NCBI GenBank assembly: GCA_964402955.1
Contig: CAYOEZ010000129.1
Span: 1-13,396, forward strand
Source of the DNA: CAYOEZ01 sp964402955
GTDB taxonomy: Bacteria; Chloroflexota; DTOL01; DAOUCN01
DNA length: 13,396 nt
Reading direction: 5' to 3'
Shown here piece after piece: positions 5,790 to 13,396 of this stretch. The translations under genes were made by a program, and so were the position numbers. How positions within the stretch are numbered: position 1 is the first letter of the stretch; each line of letters begins with the position of its first letter. A model generated the notes under the pieces. It was not told the origin of the DNA. It searched no databases and worked only from the letters and a program-made list of their open reading frames with translations.

Positions 5790-7127
5790 ATGTCACGCAT
5801 TGCTTGGACCTACGTTATTACCGTTATCCTGGTCGGGGGACTCGTCGCTGAACGGACATTGTCCATAACGCCTCTGGAGAATGGCGGATGGGGCCAGTTT
5901 GCAGTCTTCCTGGCGCTGGCAATCATCGCTCAGCTCTTCAAAGTGCCCGGGCCAACGCATGATGCCTACCATATCAATCTGGTTTTCCTGTTTGCCGGCG
6001 TTTTCTCTCTGAGCCCGTTCCAGTACGTGCTCCTCGTAATGATTCCGCATCTGATCGAGTGGGCCAAAGAACGCATCCTGCGCACACGCAGCCTGCGCAG
6101 TTGGTACATCCAGCCCGTGAACATATCCGTGCATATCATTGCCGGACTGTCGGCTCGCTGGCTGAACGACGCCCTGCTCATGCCGGGATCAGCCTTTGCG
6201 GGTTTGAGTACGGTGGTTGCTGCCTGTTGCGGCGCCGTCGCCTATGTGATGCTGAATCACTTGTTGATTGGTGAGGCGATTGTCCTGGCGAGGAAGGTGA
6301 GCTGGCGTGAGTCCGGCATTTTCAACGTGACGAATCTGGTCACGAACCTGGTGCTGCTGCTGCTTGGCTACACCGTTGCCGTGATGTGGGCCACCAACCC
6401 GTGGCTGATTCTGACCGCGCTTTCACCGCTCGTCTTGATGTATCGTGCTCTCAACATGGCCAAACTCACGCGCGAAGCGCAGACAGACGAGAAAACCGGC
6501 CTGTTCAATGCTCGCCACTTCATGACGCTTTACAGTGCGGAGCTGGAGAAGGCGCAACGCTTGAGCCATCCACTGACGCTGCTCATGACGGACCTCGATC
6601 TTCTGCGCAATATCAATAATACCTACGGGCATCTTGCGGGAGACGCCGTCCTCGCAGGGGTGGCCGCCATCATTCGGGATGGCACGCGCAACACAGATGT
6701 GGCCGGGAGATTTGGCGGCGAGGAGTTCTGCATTGTGCTTCCGGATACTGGATCGCAGGAGGCCGTGGTGATTGCTGAGCGCCTGCGTGAACGGGTCGCC
6801 GAGACTGAGTATATGTGCCAGACCTTGGCCCATCCGGTGCATGCAACGATCAGCATCGGTGTGGCCTGCTTCCCGTCCGACGCCAAGTTGCCGTTCGATC
6901 TGATCCACCACGCAGACATCGCGGTCTACCAGGCCAAGCTGGATGGCCGCAACCGTGTTGTCACTGCCGCAAGTATTCCGCATATGCAGGAGCAGGGCTG
7001 CGTGCCAGGCGCAGACCGCGCCACACCTGCGGCAGGAGCCACGTTTGTGCCCCGTCCAGTGCCCCAATGGGTTCCGCCGACAGCCATGCGCGGGCCGGTG
7101 CACAACGGCCGCATCCATATGCCGTGA
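5790..7127 (+). CDS. Membrane GGDEF protein, predicted diguanylate cyclase
   Basis: The protein has 445 residues. Residues about 5-220 form a multi-pass membrane region, similar in layout to that of the preceding HD-GYP protein. A GGDEF domain follows (about 230-392), with DEKTGLFN (233-240), the metal and substrate motif TDLDLLRNINNTYGH (267-281, Asp268) and the catalytic motif GGEEF (309-313). An RNTD motif (Arg300, Asp303) exactly five residues before GGEEF is the RxxD inhibitory site, so product inhibition by c-di-GMP is predicted. It should condense two GTP into c-di-GMP at the inner membrane face. The last 50 residues are Pro/Ala-rich and low in complexity, with no known domain. GGAG at 5778-5781 serves the ATG at 5790. 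It is the third gene after the riboswitch, 99 bases behind the HD-GYP gene. Confidence 0.93.
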   Translation: MSRIAWTYVITVILVGGLVAERTLSITPLENGGWGQFAVFLALAIIAQLFKVPGPTHDAYHINLVFLFAGVFSLSPFQYVLLVMIPHLIEWAKERILRTRSLRSWYIQPVNISVHIIAGLSARWLNDALLMPGSAFAGLSTVVAACCGAVAYVMLNHLLIGEAIVLARKVSWRESGIFNVTNLVTNLVLLLLGYTVAVMWATNPWLILTALSPLVLMYRALNMAKLTREAQTDEKTGLFNARHFMTLYSAELEKAQRLSHPLTLLMTDLDLLRNINNTYGHLAGDAVLAGVAAIIRDGTRNTDVAGRFGGEEFCIVLPDTGSQEAVVIAERLRERVAETEYMCQTLAHPVHATISIGVACFPSDAKLPFDLIHHADIAVYQAKLDGRNRVVTAASIPHMQEQGCVPGADRATPAAGATFVPRPVPQWVPPTAMRGPVHNGRIHMP

Positions 7128-7151
7128 AAGGGACGATGTGCCTGGCCGGGC

Positions 7152-7733
7152 TCACGGTGTGGCAGAGCGGTCAACAGGCGAGAGGATGGATCGCATCTCG
7201 GCCTGAATCTTGCCGTCGCAGATCGTCAGCAGTCCCACCGATGCAGGCATGTCCGCGTCGCTCGCCTTAGCCTGGTGGAAGACGGCGCCCGGGCTAAATA
7301 GCAGCGTGCTGCTGTGCCAGGCCATGTATGGCTGGTTGCCGTGCGCAAAGAGAATCGCGTCAGCATCCGGCAGCGTGTGTAGCAGGTGGTCCAGAAAGCG
7401 TTGCCGGGCCTCGCCGCGGCCGGCGTTCAACTTGCCGGCGAGTGTCCCTGGCAGGTCCTGGTATGGCAGCTTGCGGCAGTGTGTGACCGCCAGGCGTAGA
7501 CCGCCGATCGACAGGATTGCCTCTCTGGGCAGCGGCAACTCATCGTGCTCTCCCCGCACCGCAATCACCGGAGCGAGTCTCCCCAGGTCTCGCAGCACGT
7601 CTCCGCCCGTGATGTTGCCGAGATGGACGATCAAGTCCACGTTCTGAAGAAGGGCAGAGATCTCGTCCGGCAGAGAAGGCAGCAAGTCAGGGACGTGCGT
7701 GTCAGCGATGACGCCAATATGGTACGTTTTCAT
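7152..7733 (-). CDS. Metallophosphoesterase-fold protein (YfcE/MJ0936-like) with degenerate metal site
   Basis: This 193-residue cytoplasmic protein follows the calcineurin-like phosphoesterase pattern of the small YfcE/MJ0936 group: ADTHVPD (Asp11, His13), VDLIVHLGNIT (33-42), AVRGEHD (58-64), AVTH (82-85), a LFAHGNQP segment (128-135) and LLFSPGAV (144-151) near the end. Several usual ligands are changed. The motif GD reads GN (Asn40), the motif GN-x-D reads GEHD (Glu62), HGH reads HCR, and GHTH reads AHGN. It may have altered chemistry, bind a ligand only, or be decaying. The start is the ATG at 7733, with AGAGGTG upstream, two bases after the MFS stop, which suggests translational coupling. 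A 17-residue longer reading from 7784 would overlap the MFS gene. Confidence 0.82.
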   Translation of the reverse strand: MKTYHIGVIADTHVPDLLPSLPDEISALLQNVDLIVHLGNITGGDVLRDLGRLAPVIAVRGEHDELPLPREAILSIGGLRLAVTHCRKLPYQDLPGTLAGKLNAGRGEARQRFLDHLLHTLPDADAILFAHGNQPYMAWHSSTLLFSPGAVFHQAKASDADMPASVGLLTICDGKIQAEMRSILSPVDRSATP

Positions 7734-7735
7734 GG

Positions 7736-8968
7736 TCACCTCTTTATGGGCAGACGGATAAGGATGACGCCGCCAAGAAGCCACGCCAGGGCGGAGACGG
7801 CAAATAGAAGGCTGTAGCCCTGGCCAGGCGCGGCGCGATTGATAGAATCAATGAGCGGTCCCAGGAGACCCGCTACCGCGCCCGAACCTGCTGTTGCCAG
7901 GTTGGTCAGCCCCAGGAACAGCGCTGCCTCTTTGGCCGGGATGAGATCCATCGCCAGCGCCCAGTTGGCGCTCATGAAGATGCCAACTGCAACACCGACG
8001 ATTGAGCCGAAGATTACCAGGTGCGTGTACGAGCCGATCCCCAGCATGAGCGCTGTCCCTACGGCGCCAATCAGCGCCGAAAGGACGTTGAGCCGCTTGC
8101 GGCCGAACCTATCGGCAAGGTAGCCAGCCGGCAGACAGACAACCAACACGGAAATTCCCAGGACGGTCATGAGCTGACCGGCCAGCGCAGCGGGATTATC
8201 GGCGTGGAGCACATCCTGGATGTAGTTCTGCGCGAAAGTGCGCACGGCAGCGAGTCCCGCCAGAATGAGAAAGCGCGAGAGAATGAACCAGGCGAAGACA
8301 GAGTTCCTGCGCAGTTCGGTGACGACGCCTGCCAACGTGAGGGGAGGAACTGCGGCGTCGCTTGCATCAGATGTTGCAGGCTCTTCTTTGACGACGAGTA
8401 GAGTGATCAGCATTGTCGCCAGCAAGACTGCTCCCATCACCAGGAGGGCGGCGTCCACCTGGTCACTGCCGAGCAGCGACCCGATGATGGCGGACCCCAG
8501 CACAAGGGCAATGAGTTCCACCAGGTTCTTGACGCCTGACGCAATGCCCTTCTTGTTGGCCGGGATGAGATCGGGAATGAGTCCCTGATAGGGGCCGTGG
8601 GCGACATTCGAGGATGTTTGCAGCAGGCAGTAGGCGACGAAGAGGAACCAGTAGCTGCCCGAGAGGGCGATCATGGCCAGGAACAGCAGGTCGAACATTG
8701 TGCCGCCCAGGATATACGGTCGCCGCCGTCCCCAGCGTGAGCGCGAACGGTCACTGAGTCCGCCGGCCAGCGGCTGGACGATTGTCGCCACAACCAGACC
8801 GGCTGCGGTGATCAGGCCCAGGAATGTGTTTTTGAAATCGGGCTCCAGGCGCGCGATCAAATAGGGCATGACGAGTGGATGTAGGCTGTTCCACATGAAG
8901 GAGATGGCAAACGCGTACACGTTGATGGCGATGACCTGCACGACGAAGTTCTTCTTCAAGGTGATCAC
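7736..8968 (-). CDS. MFS transporter, sugar:cation symporter (sucrose/SLC45-like) type
   Basis: This 410-residue inner-membrane carrier has about 12 hydrophobic segments in two halves joined by a charged central loop (about 194-222). The first-half loop carries the motif DRSRSRWGRRRPY (73-85), typical of the glycoside-pentoside-hexuronide and sucrose transporter branches, and the second half repeats it as DRFGRKR (286-292). The length is normal. The substrate cannot be read from the sequence; a sugar or glycoside with a proton or cation is the family expectation. The start is a GTG at 8966-8968 that overlaps the stop of the preceding GGDEF gene (GTGA). A GGGAG just upstream is too close for that GTG and better spaced for the TTG three codons later, so the exact start is uncertain. 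It ends two bases before the phosphoesterase gene. Confidence 0.9.
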   Translation of the reverse strand: MITLKKNFVVQVIAINVYAFAISFMWNSLHPLVMPYLIARLEPDFKNTFLGLITAAGLVVATIVQPLAGGLSDRSRSRWGRRRPYILGGTMFDLLFLAMIALSGSYWFLFVAYCLLQTSSNVAHGPYQGLIPDLIPANKKGIASGVKNLVELIALVLGSAIIGSLLGSDQVDAALLVMGAVLLATMLITLLVVKEEPATSDASDAAVPPLTLAGVVTELRRNSVFAWFILSRFLILAGLAAVRTFAQNYIQDVLHADNPAALAGQLMTVLGISVLVVCLPAGYLADRFGRKRLNVLSALIGAVGTALMLGIGSYTHLVIFGSIVGVAVGIFMSANWALAMDLIPAKEAALFLGLTNLATAGSGAVAGLLGPLIDSINRAAPGQGYSLLFAVSALAWLLGGVILIRLPIKR

Positions 8969-11247
8969 TCTCCCTGTGTGCTGGCGATGACGATTTGGTC
9001 CTTGCCGCGTTCCTTGGCGCGATAGAGGGCGCTGTCTCCGGCTTCAATGAGTTCCTCGCTGGTGTGGCCGTGCACAGGAAACGTTGCGATCCCCTGACTG
9101 ACGGTCGGGTTCGGGATTCGCTCTCCCCGGCTATTCGAGAGTTCGAGCCCGGCGACGGTGGTCTGAATGCGTTGGGCAACCATCTCAGCCTGCTCGGTCG
9201 TCGCCCCGGGCAATACGATGCCAAACTCCTCGCCCCCCCAACGTCCGACTGTGTCCTTGCGTTTGACGTTGCTGCTAATGGCCTGAACGATCGAGCGCAA
9301 GACGGCGTCGCCGATTGCGTGTCCGTAGCTGTCGTTGAACTCCTTAAAGTCGTCGATGTCGAGCATGATGAAGGACAGAATGGCGGTGTCGTGTTCGGCT
9401 TGCCGGACGGCATCGGCCAGGCGGCCGAGCAGATGGCTGTGATTATAGACCTGCGTCAGGCTGTCGCGCTGGGCCTGTTCCGCCAGTGATTCATGAAGCT
9501 TGGCGTTGTCCACCGCGATCGCGGCCTGGTCTGCAAGAAGGGTCAGCACGCGCAATTCGTCTCCGCTGAAGGCATGTGGCTCGGTAAACGCGACGTTGAA
9601 GGCCCCGATCACCGCATCAGCGCGCAGCAGAGGAAAACTGGCAATGGCACGGACGCCCCAGGATTGGGCCTCAGTGTTTGCGTAGAAGCGGCTCTCACTT
9701 GCGTTCTGAATGACAACCGGACGGCGCAGGCGCACGGCCTCAGCCGTGATGCCGCCCGGCCGCGGCTGCATCACTGGGGGAAGGGTTTGGCCTGAAGAGC
9801 ACAGTGATGTGCCGGCAAAGAACGTTTGTGTCGCCTCGTCGTACAGGAAAATGTGGACGTCGGTTGCCTGCACGAGGCGCAAAGAGCTCTCCGCAATCGC
9901 CCGAAGGACGGTGTCCAGATCCAGCGAAGAAACCAGCCGCAGGCTGATCTGGCGCAGTGTGATCAGCTCGTCGACGCGCCGCCGCAAGTCGGCATCCGCC
10001 CGCTGAGCCTCGACATAGAGACGTGCGTTTTCTAGCGAGATGACAGCCTGGCCCGCGAATATCTGAGCCAGTGCTTGCTCCTGAGCCGAAAACACACGCT
10101 GCGTGTCTCGATCCCAGACGGCAATGGCGCCGACGAGCCGATCCCCGGTGAGGAGCCGCATGACGAGCACCCCGGTCAGTCCTTGTGACTCCGCGGCGCT
10201 GAAGTCATCTCCCATCGAGCCGAGGCTATCCTGCGTGAGCCGGATGGGGCGTCCGGCGCTCTGTCTGGCCAGATTGTGCAGGGCCTCAGTGCGCGCATGC
10301 TCCTGCAGGCCAAGGTCGGCTGGCAACCCGTAGGAGACGACAGCGCCCCGGCCGGCGCCTCCTTCGTCCAGGATGAAAACGCTCGCGGCGGGGGCGCTGA
10401 ACAGCTCGGCTGCGTTGCGCGCCATGGTCTGCAGCAGCTCGGCGCGGTCCAGTTGTGCGATCATGGCCTGAGACGTCGTGTGCAGCGCTGTGAGGTGAGC
10501 GACCCACCGCTGCGCCTCATCGAAAAGGCGGGCGTTCTCGATCAGGAGGACAAGTTGGTTGGCTATCGTCGTGATGAAGCTGAGATCCGTGTTACCGAAT
10601 GCGTCGAGCTGCTCGCTCTCCACATTGATAACGCCGATGATGCGTTCGCCGAGTTTTAGCGGTACACACAACTCGGACCGTGTGGCGTCGAAATAGTGGA
10701 CATAACGATCATCCTTGCGCACATCGGCGACAATGAGTGCTTCTCCTGTCACAGCGACATGACCAGTGATGCCAACTCCAAGCCGTACGCCAGCGCCTTT
10801 GACCGCTTCGTACCCTGCGCCATAGCCTGCTTGTGCGCCCAGGCGTCCAGTGTGTGGCTCAATCAGGAAGACTGCGAGATGCTCATAGGGAAGTGTCTTG
10901 CGCATGGCGTCGGTCACGTTGCTTAGCACCTGATCGACGCCAACGCCGGCGCTGGCAGCAAGGGCGATTTCGTGCAGAATGGAAAGCTCGTGGACGCGCT
11001 GCATCAAGACCTGTTCACGCTCAGCCAGTTTGCCTTGAACGTTGTTTACAGACTCGCGTCGAGTGCGCTCTCTGGAGTAGTTGGTTCCAAGCAGGTAGGC
11101 GAGCGCCAGAGCGATAGTCGGAAGACCGATAACGACTGCCGTCTCTGCCAGGCCATATGCATGAAACCCTGCATAGAAAAAGCAGACCAGCGCCAGAATT
11201 GTCCCGACAATGGCCAAGATACGTCTTCTTGAGTCGGTCGTGCTCAC
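8965..11247 (-). CDS. Two-TM, triple-GAF GGDEF protein, predicted sensor diguanylate cyclase
   Basis: The protein has 760 residues. Two hydrophobic segments (about 10-27 and 33-54) are followed by a coiled helical linker (60-95), three GAF domains (about 103-237, 268-407 and 443-582) and a GGDEF domain (about 594-755). Each GAF ends in the typical (I/V)-(E/D)-N-A-(R/K)-L helix (IENARL, LENARL, VDNAKL). The cyclase motifs are DSLTQVYNHSH (595-605), MLDIDDFKEFNDSYGH (628-643) and GGEEF (671-675). The I-site position reads KRKD (662-665) instead of RxxD, so product inhibition is probably weak or absent, unlike the other cyclase here. GAF domains bind small molecules or cofactors; the ligands are unknown. 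The start is GTG at 11245-11247 with GGAGG (complement of 11252-11256). It lies 24 bases after the hydrolase gene and overlaps the MFS gene by GTGA. Confidence 0.92.
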   Translation of the reverse strand: MSTTDSRRRILAIVGTILALVCFFYAGFHAYGLAETAVVIGLPTIALALAYLLGTNYSRERTRRESVNNVQGKLAEREQVLMQRVHELSILHEIALAASAGVGVDQVLSNVTDAMRKTLPYEHLAVFLIEPHTGRLGAQAGYGAGYEAVKGAGVRLGVGITGHVAVTGEALIVADVRKDDRYVHYFDATRSELCVPLKLGERIIGVINVESEQLDAFGNTDLSFITTIANQLVLLIENARLFDEAQRWVAHLTALHTTSQAMIAQLDRAELLQTMARNAAELFSAPAASVFILDEGGAGRGAVVSYGLPADLGLQEHARTEALHNLARQSAGRPIRLTQDSLGSMGDDFSAAESQGLTGVLVMRLLTGDRLVGAIAVWDRDTQRVFSAQEQALAQIFAGQAVISLENARLYVEAQRADADLRRRVDELITLRQISLRLVSSLDLDTVLRAIAESSLRLVQATDVHIFLYDEATQTFFAGTSLCSSGQTLPPVMQPRPGGITAEAVRLRRPVVIQNASESRFYANTEAQSWGVRAIASFPLLRADAVIGAFNVAFTEPHAFSGDELRVLTLLADQAAIAVDNAKLHESLAEQAQRDSLTQVYNHSHLLGRLADAVRQAEHDTAILSFIMLDIDDFKEFNDSYGHAIGDAVLRSIVQAISSNVKRKDTVGRWGGEEFGIVLPGATTEQAEMVAQRIQTTVAGLELSNSRGERIPNPTVSQGIATFPVHGHTSEELIEAGDSALYRAKERGKDQIVIASTQGE

Positions 11248-11271
11248 GGCGCCTCCGTCATTGTGTGCGCA

Positions 11272-12144
11272 CTATCCGGTTTTGAGCCAGCGGTCAAAGA
11301 ACGCCAGCAGTCTGTCGCTATACGCAACGCCGAGGCTGGCCAAGCCCTCTGTGTGAGCGGCGTCGAGCAACCAAAACTCTTTGGGCTGACGGGCAGCGGC
11401 AAAGAGCGCGTGGCCAGCAGACACTGGCACGTGCCGATCCAGCACACCATGTATAACGAAAACAGGACGCGGGCTGATGCGCTGAATGGCAGCGAGCGGG
11501 TCGGCGTCGTGCAGCGCAAAGCGGCGGCGCCAGGCTGCCAGCCGTGCGACCAGCCAGGCCAATGGCCGCGCCACGGCAACGGGTAACCGGTAGGCGGCGT
11601 GCATGCCGCTGGCAATCATGCCTTCGAAGGTGGCAAATGCACACTCACCCGCAACAGCCTCGATCTGCGGGATGTCGCCTGCCGCCAGGAATAGGACCGC
11701 GGCGCCGAGGCTGGTTCCCATGGCCCCTATTCTAGCAGAAAGCGCGCGCTCTTGTACATAGGCAACGGCTGCCTGAAGATCCAATTTCTCCCAGTATCCC
11801 ATCGACGCATGCCCGCTGCTTGCGCCCATGCCGCGCCAATCAAACATCAGGACCTGATAGCCGCCCTGATAGAAAAGGTCCGCGTAGCGGAAATCGACGT
11901 CGTTGAGGCCCTCGCCGCGCCCCGCACAATAGATAATTACCGGACACTCGCTATGTGGGAAGAACCAACCGCGCAGGGCGACCCCATCGCTGGTATGGAT
12001 GGTCACGTCCTCTGCCGGCGCTGCGTTGTTAGCAGGTATTGGCCGAGCCGGCGGCCTGGGCAGCGTCAACAGCTTCTCAGTGGCATAGAGCGCCAGCATG
12101 ACAAGGCCAATGAGCGCAGCAAGAGCGAGACCAGGCAAGATCAT
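11272..12144 (-). CDS. Membrane-anchored alpha/beta hydrolase
   Basis: This 290-residue protein has one N-terminal hydrophobic segment (about 3-21), a Pro-rich linker (29-37) and an alpha/beta-hydrolase fold (about 45-290). The predicted triad is Ser145 in the nucleophile elbow GTSLG (143-147), Asp236 (HGVLDRHVP) and His264 (DAAHTEG). The strand and loop YCAGRGEGLN (72-81) would supply the oxyanion hole, and FDWRGMGASSG (101-111) is typical of the BAAT/serine aminopeptidase S33-like branch. It probably acts on an ester, amide or lipid substrate near the membrane; nothing gives its identity. The ATG at 12144 overlaps the TGA of the upstream gene (ATGA), indicating translational coupling, and 24 bases separate it from the GAF-GGDEF gene. 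Confidence 0.9.
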   Translation of the reverse strand: MILPGLALAALIGLVMLALYATEKLLTLPRPPARPIPANNAAPAEDVTIHTSDGVALRGWFFPHSECPVIIYCAGRGEGLNDVDFRYADLFYQGGYQVLMFDWRGMGASSGHASMGYWEKLDLQAAVAYVQERALSARIGAMGTSLGAAVLFLAAGDIPQIEAVAGECAFATFEGMIASGMHAAYRLPVAVARPLAWLVARLAAWRRRFALHDADPLAAIQRISPRPVFVIHGVLDRHVPVSAGHALFAAARQPKEFWLLDAAHTEGLASLGVAYSDRLLAFFDRWLKTG

Positions 12145-13396
12145 CTTTGCTCCCCAATGTCCGTTGTCTCATCGTCCTGCGCGCCAAACAGTGTCTCAAA
12201 GCTGGAGATGGCCTCACTCGCCATGCGCTGCACTTGTTTGACAACGGCAGGGGTCAGATTCCACGTCAGATTGCGTATGAGCGAGTTGGCGACGGGAGCG
12301 CGCCAGCCCGTTGTCTCGGCCAGGTGTTGCGTGACGATGGCCGCGACGAGCAGGTGCGCCAGGTCGCTCGATGGGATGCTGACGCTGCCGTGGCCTGGGT
12401 CACCCGCTACGGGATGACCCAGAATGCCCTTGCCGAGCTTGGGCCAGTATCCGGCCTTGCGTAACTGCTCGACGAGAGCGTGGGTATCGCTCGTGGCGAG
12501 TGTCACGGCGCGCTCCGAAATGGCCTCCTGAACCGTTACGGCGAACTTCTTGTTGGCGCGCACCTCTGCCATGAGAGCATCGCTGGTCGCGGTCAGTAAG
12601 GTAACCTGATCGAGAGTAACCTCGCCGTGCCTGCCCGACCACTCGCGCAATGAGTAGGCGACGTTTTGCGGGAGGGGTCGTTGCGCCGCTTGTTCGAGGA
12701 AGGCGATGATGTGGTCGATGTTGCCGCCCGCTTGCAGGTTGCGCCAGATCGCGTTCTGGCTGAGCACATAGATGCTGGCCCGGTCGCGCTTGGCAAGGTC
12801 AGCTACTTGCTGCAAGTAGAAAAGGTCGGCGGGGGATACTTCGTGTGGCGCGACAATCTCGAAGTTTGGCTGGACGATGATGCTCGCACGTTCTGGCGTG
12901 GTAATGCTGCCTTTGCGAAGCCTCAGCAGCAGTGCTCCGATATCCGCCAGACGGAAGTCGGTTGGCTCCGCCTGCGCATCTGCGCTGCCCGTTTCGATCA
13001 CGCCAAGCCATTGCAGTGAGTGTGTCAGAACATGGCGTATCAGCGGCGCTTCCACATCGGCCCAACTGCCATAGAAGTAACTCATGGTCCACGACGACCA
13101 GGACTTGCCAACACCAGCGGAGCGCATGATCTGGGGGTTGTGTATCCTGATCGCCTGCTCGAAGCTGGCAATCGTCAGCCAGCGGCCCGCCGGGCAACGC
13201 TTGATGGCGTCGAGCAGCGCGGAGCGAGTGGCCACGACATAGGCCTCGCTTGGATGTGAATAGAGATAGCTTGCGGTGATGGCGTGATCAACCTCGTTCC
13301 ACAAGCCATCTTTGGCGAAGTGTGCCCACAGCTCCCATGTCTGGCGCTCGCGCGTCTCGCGGACGACTGCATAGAGGTGCGCGCGGCGTCTCGGGC
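12141..13396 (-). CDS. Helicase-associated domain protein (XPB/Ssl2 N-terminal-like), 5' end outside window
   Basis: The frame is open to the window edge, and the first visible residues are PRRRAHLYAVVRETRERQTW, so the TTG at 13304 is not the start. The 417 visible residues contain a segment (about 12540-12890) resembling the helicase-associated/XPB-Ssl2 N-terminal domain. It reads ASIIVQPNFEIVAP, then LFYLQQVADLAKRDRASIYV, a LSQNAIWRNLQAGG helix, and PLPQNVAYSLREWSGRHGEV. No Walker A or DEAD-type motif is visible, so this is the accessory domain without its ATPase, as in many stand-alone bacterial members. Its role is unknown; a DNA-processing link is inferred from the family name only. Its TGA overlaps the start of the hydrolase gene by ATGA, making it the first visible gene of the leftward operon. 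Confidence 0.78.
   Translation of the reverse strand, partial: PRRRAHLYAVVRETRERQTWELWAHFAKDGLWNEVDHAITASYLYSHPSEAYVVATRSALLDAIKRCPAGRWLTIASFEQAIRIHNPQIMRSAGVGKSWSSWTMSYFYGSWADVEAPLIRHVLTHSLQWLGVIETGSADAQAEPTDFRLADIGALLLRLRKGSITTPERASIIVQPNFEIVAPHEVSPADLFYLQQVADLAKRDRASIYVLSQNAIWRNLQAGGNIDHIIAFLEQAAQRPLPQNVAYSLREWSGRHGEVTLDQVTLLTATSDALMAEVRANKKFAVTVQEAISERAVTLATSDTHALVEQLRKAGYWPKLGKGILGHPVAGDPGHGSVSIPSSDLAHLLVAAIVTQHLAETTGWRAPVANSLIRNLTWNLTPAVVKQVQRMASEAISSFETLFGAQDDETTDIGEQR

Noticed and set aside
7128..7151. Bidirectional terminator between the converging genes
   Set aside because: The 24 bases contain no stable inverted repeat with T-tracts on either strand.

Overview
The window is GC-rich bacterial chromosome, most likely from Chloroflexota (Anaerolineae-like). 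The main hints are a secreted subtilase ending in Trp-Asn/Asp-Ser pentapeptide repeats, long GAF-GGDEF proteins, and a ferredoxin-dependent 2-oxoacid oxidoreductase with separate subunits. This placement comes from gene content and style only; no rRNA or other phylogenetic marker is present. I see no tRNA, rRNA, CRISPR array, insertion sequence or attachment site.

Left part (1-1909, + strand): the 3' end of the beta subunit of a 2-oxoacid:ferredoxin oxidoreductase, then its gamma subunit and a HEAT-repeat protein, closely spaced and probably one transcript.

Centre (1910-7127, + strand): this is the most interesting part. A gene-free stretch of about 525 bases holds a near-consensus extended -10 promoter, a c-di-GMP-I (GEMM-I) riboswitch aptamer with the equivalents of G20, A47 and C92, an 8-bp candidate antiterminator and a strong intrinsic terminator. 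About 120 bases further on lies a perfect 30-base palindrome that may be a second terminator. Downstream are an exported S8 (subtilisin-like) protease with a C-terminal tandem pentapeptide repeat, a membrane HD-GYP protein (predicted c-di-GMP phosphodiesterase) and a membrane GGDEF protein (predicted diguanylate cyclase with an intact I-site). The layout suggests a c-di-GMP feedback circuit: the messenger is read by the leader RNA, which controls a secreted protease and probably also the enzymes that destroy and make the messenger. The pairing pattern predicts an OFF switch (c-di-GMP favours termination), so protease and phosphodiesterase would be made when c-di-GMP is low.

Right part (7152-13396, - strand): five tightly packed genes read leftwards. 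They are a helicase-associated-domain protein (5' end outside the window), a membrane-anchored alpha/beta hydrolase, a 2-TM triple-GAF GGDEF protein, an MFS transporter of the sugar:cation symporter type, and a metallophosphoesterase-fold protein with a degenerate metal site. Neighbours overlap by 4 bases (ATGA, GTGA), or lie 2 or 24 bases apart, so they look like one operon. It converges on the c-di-GMP locus with only 24 bases between the two stop codons and no clear terminator there.
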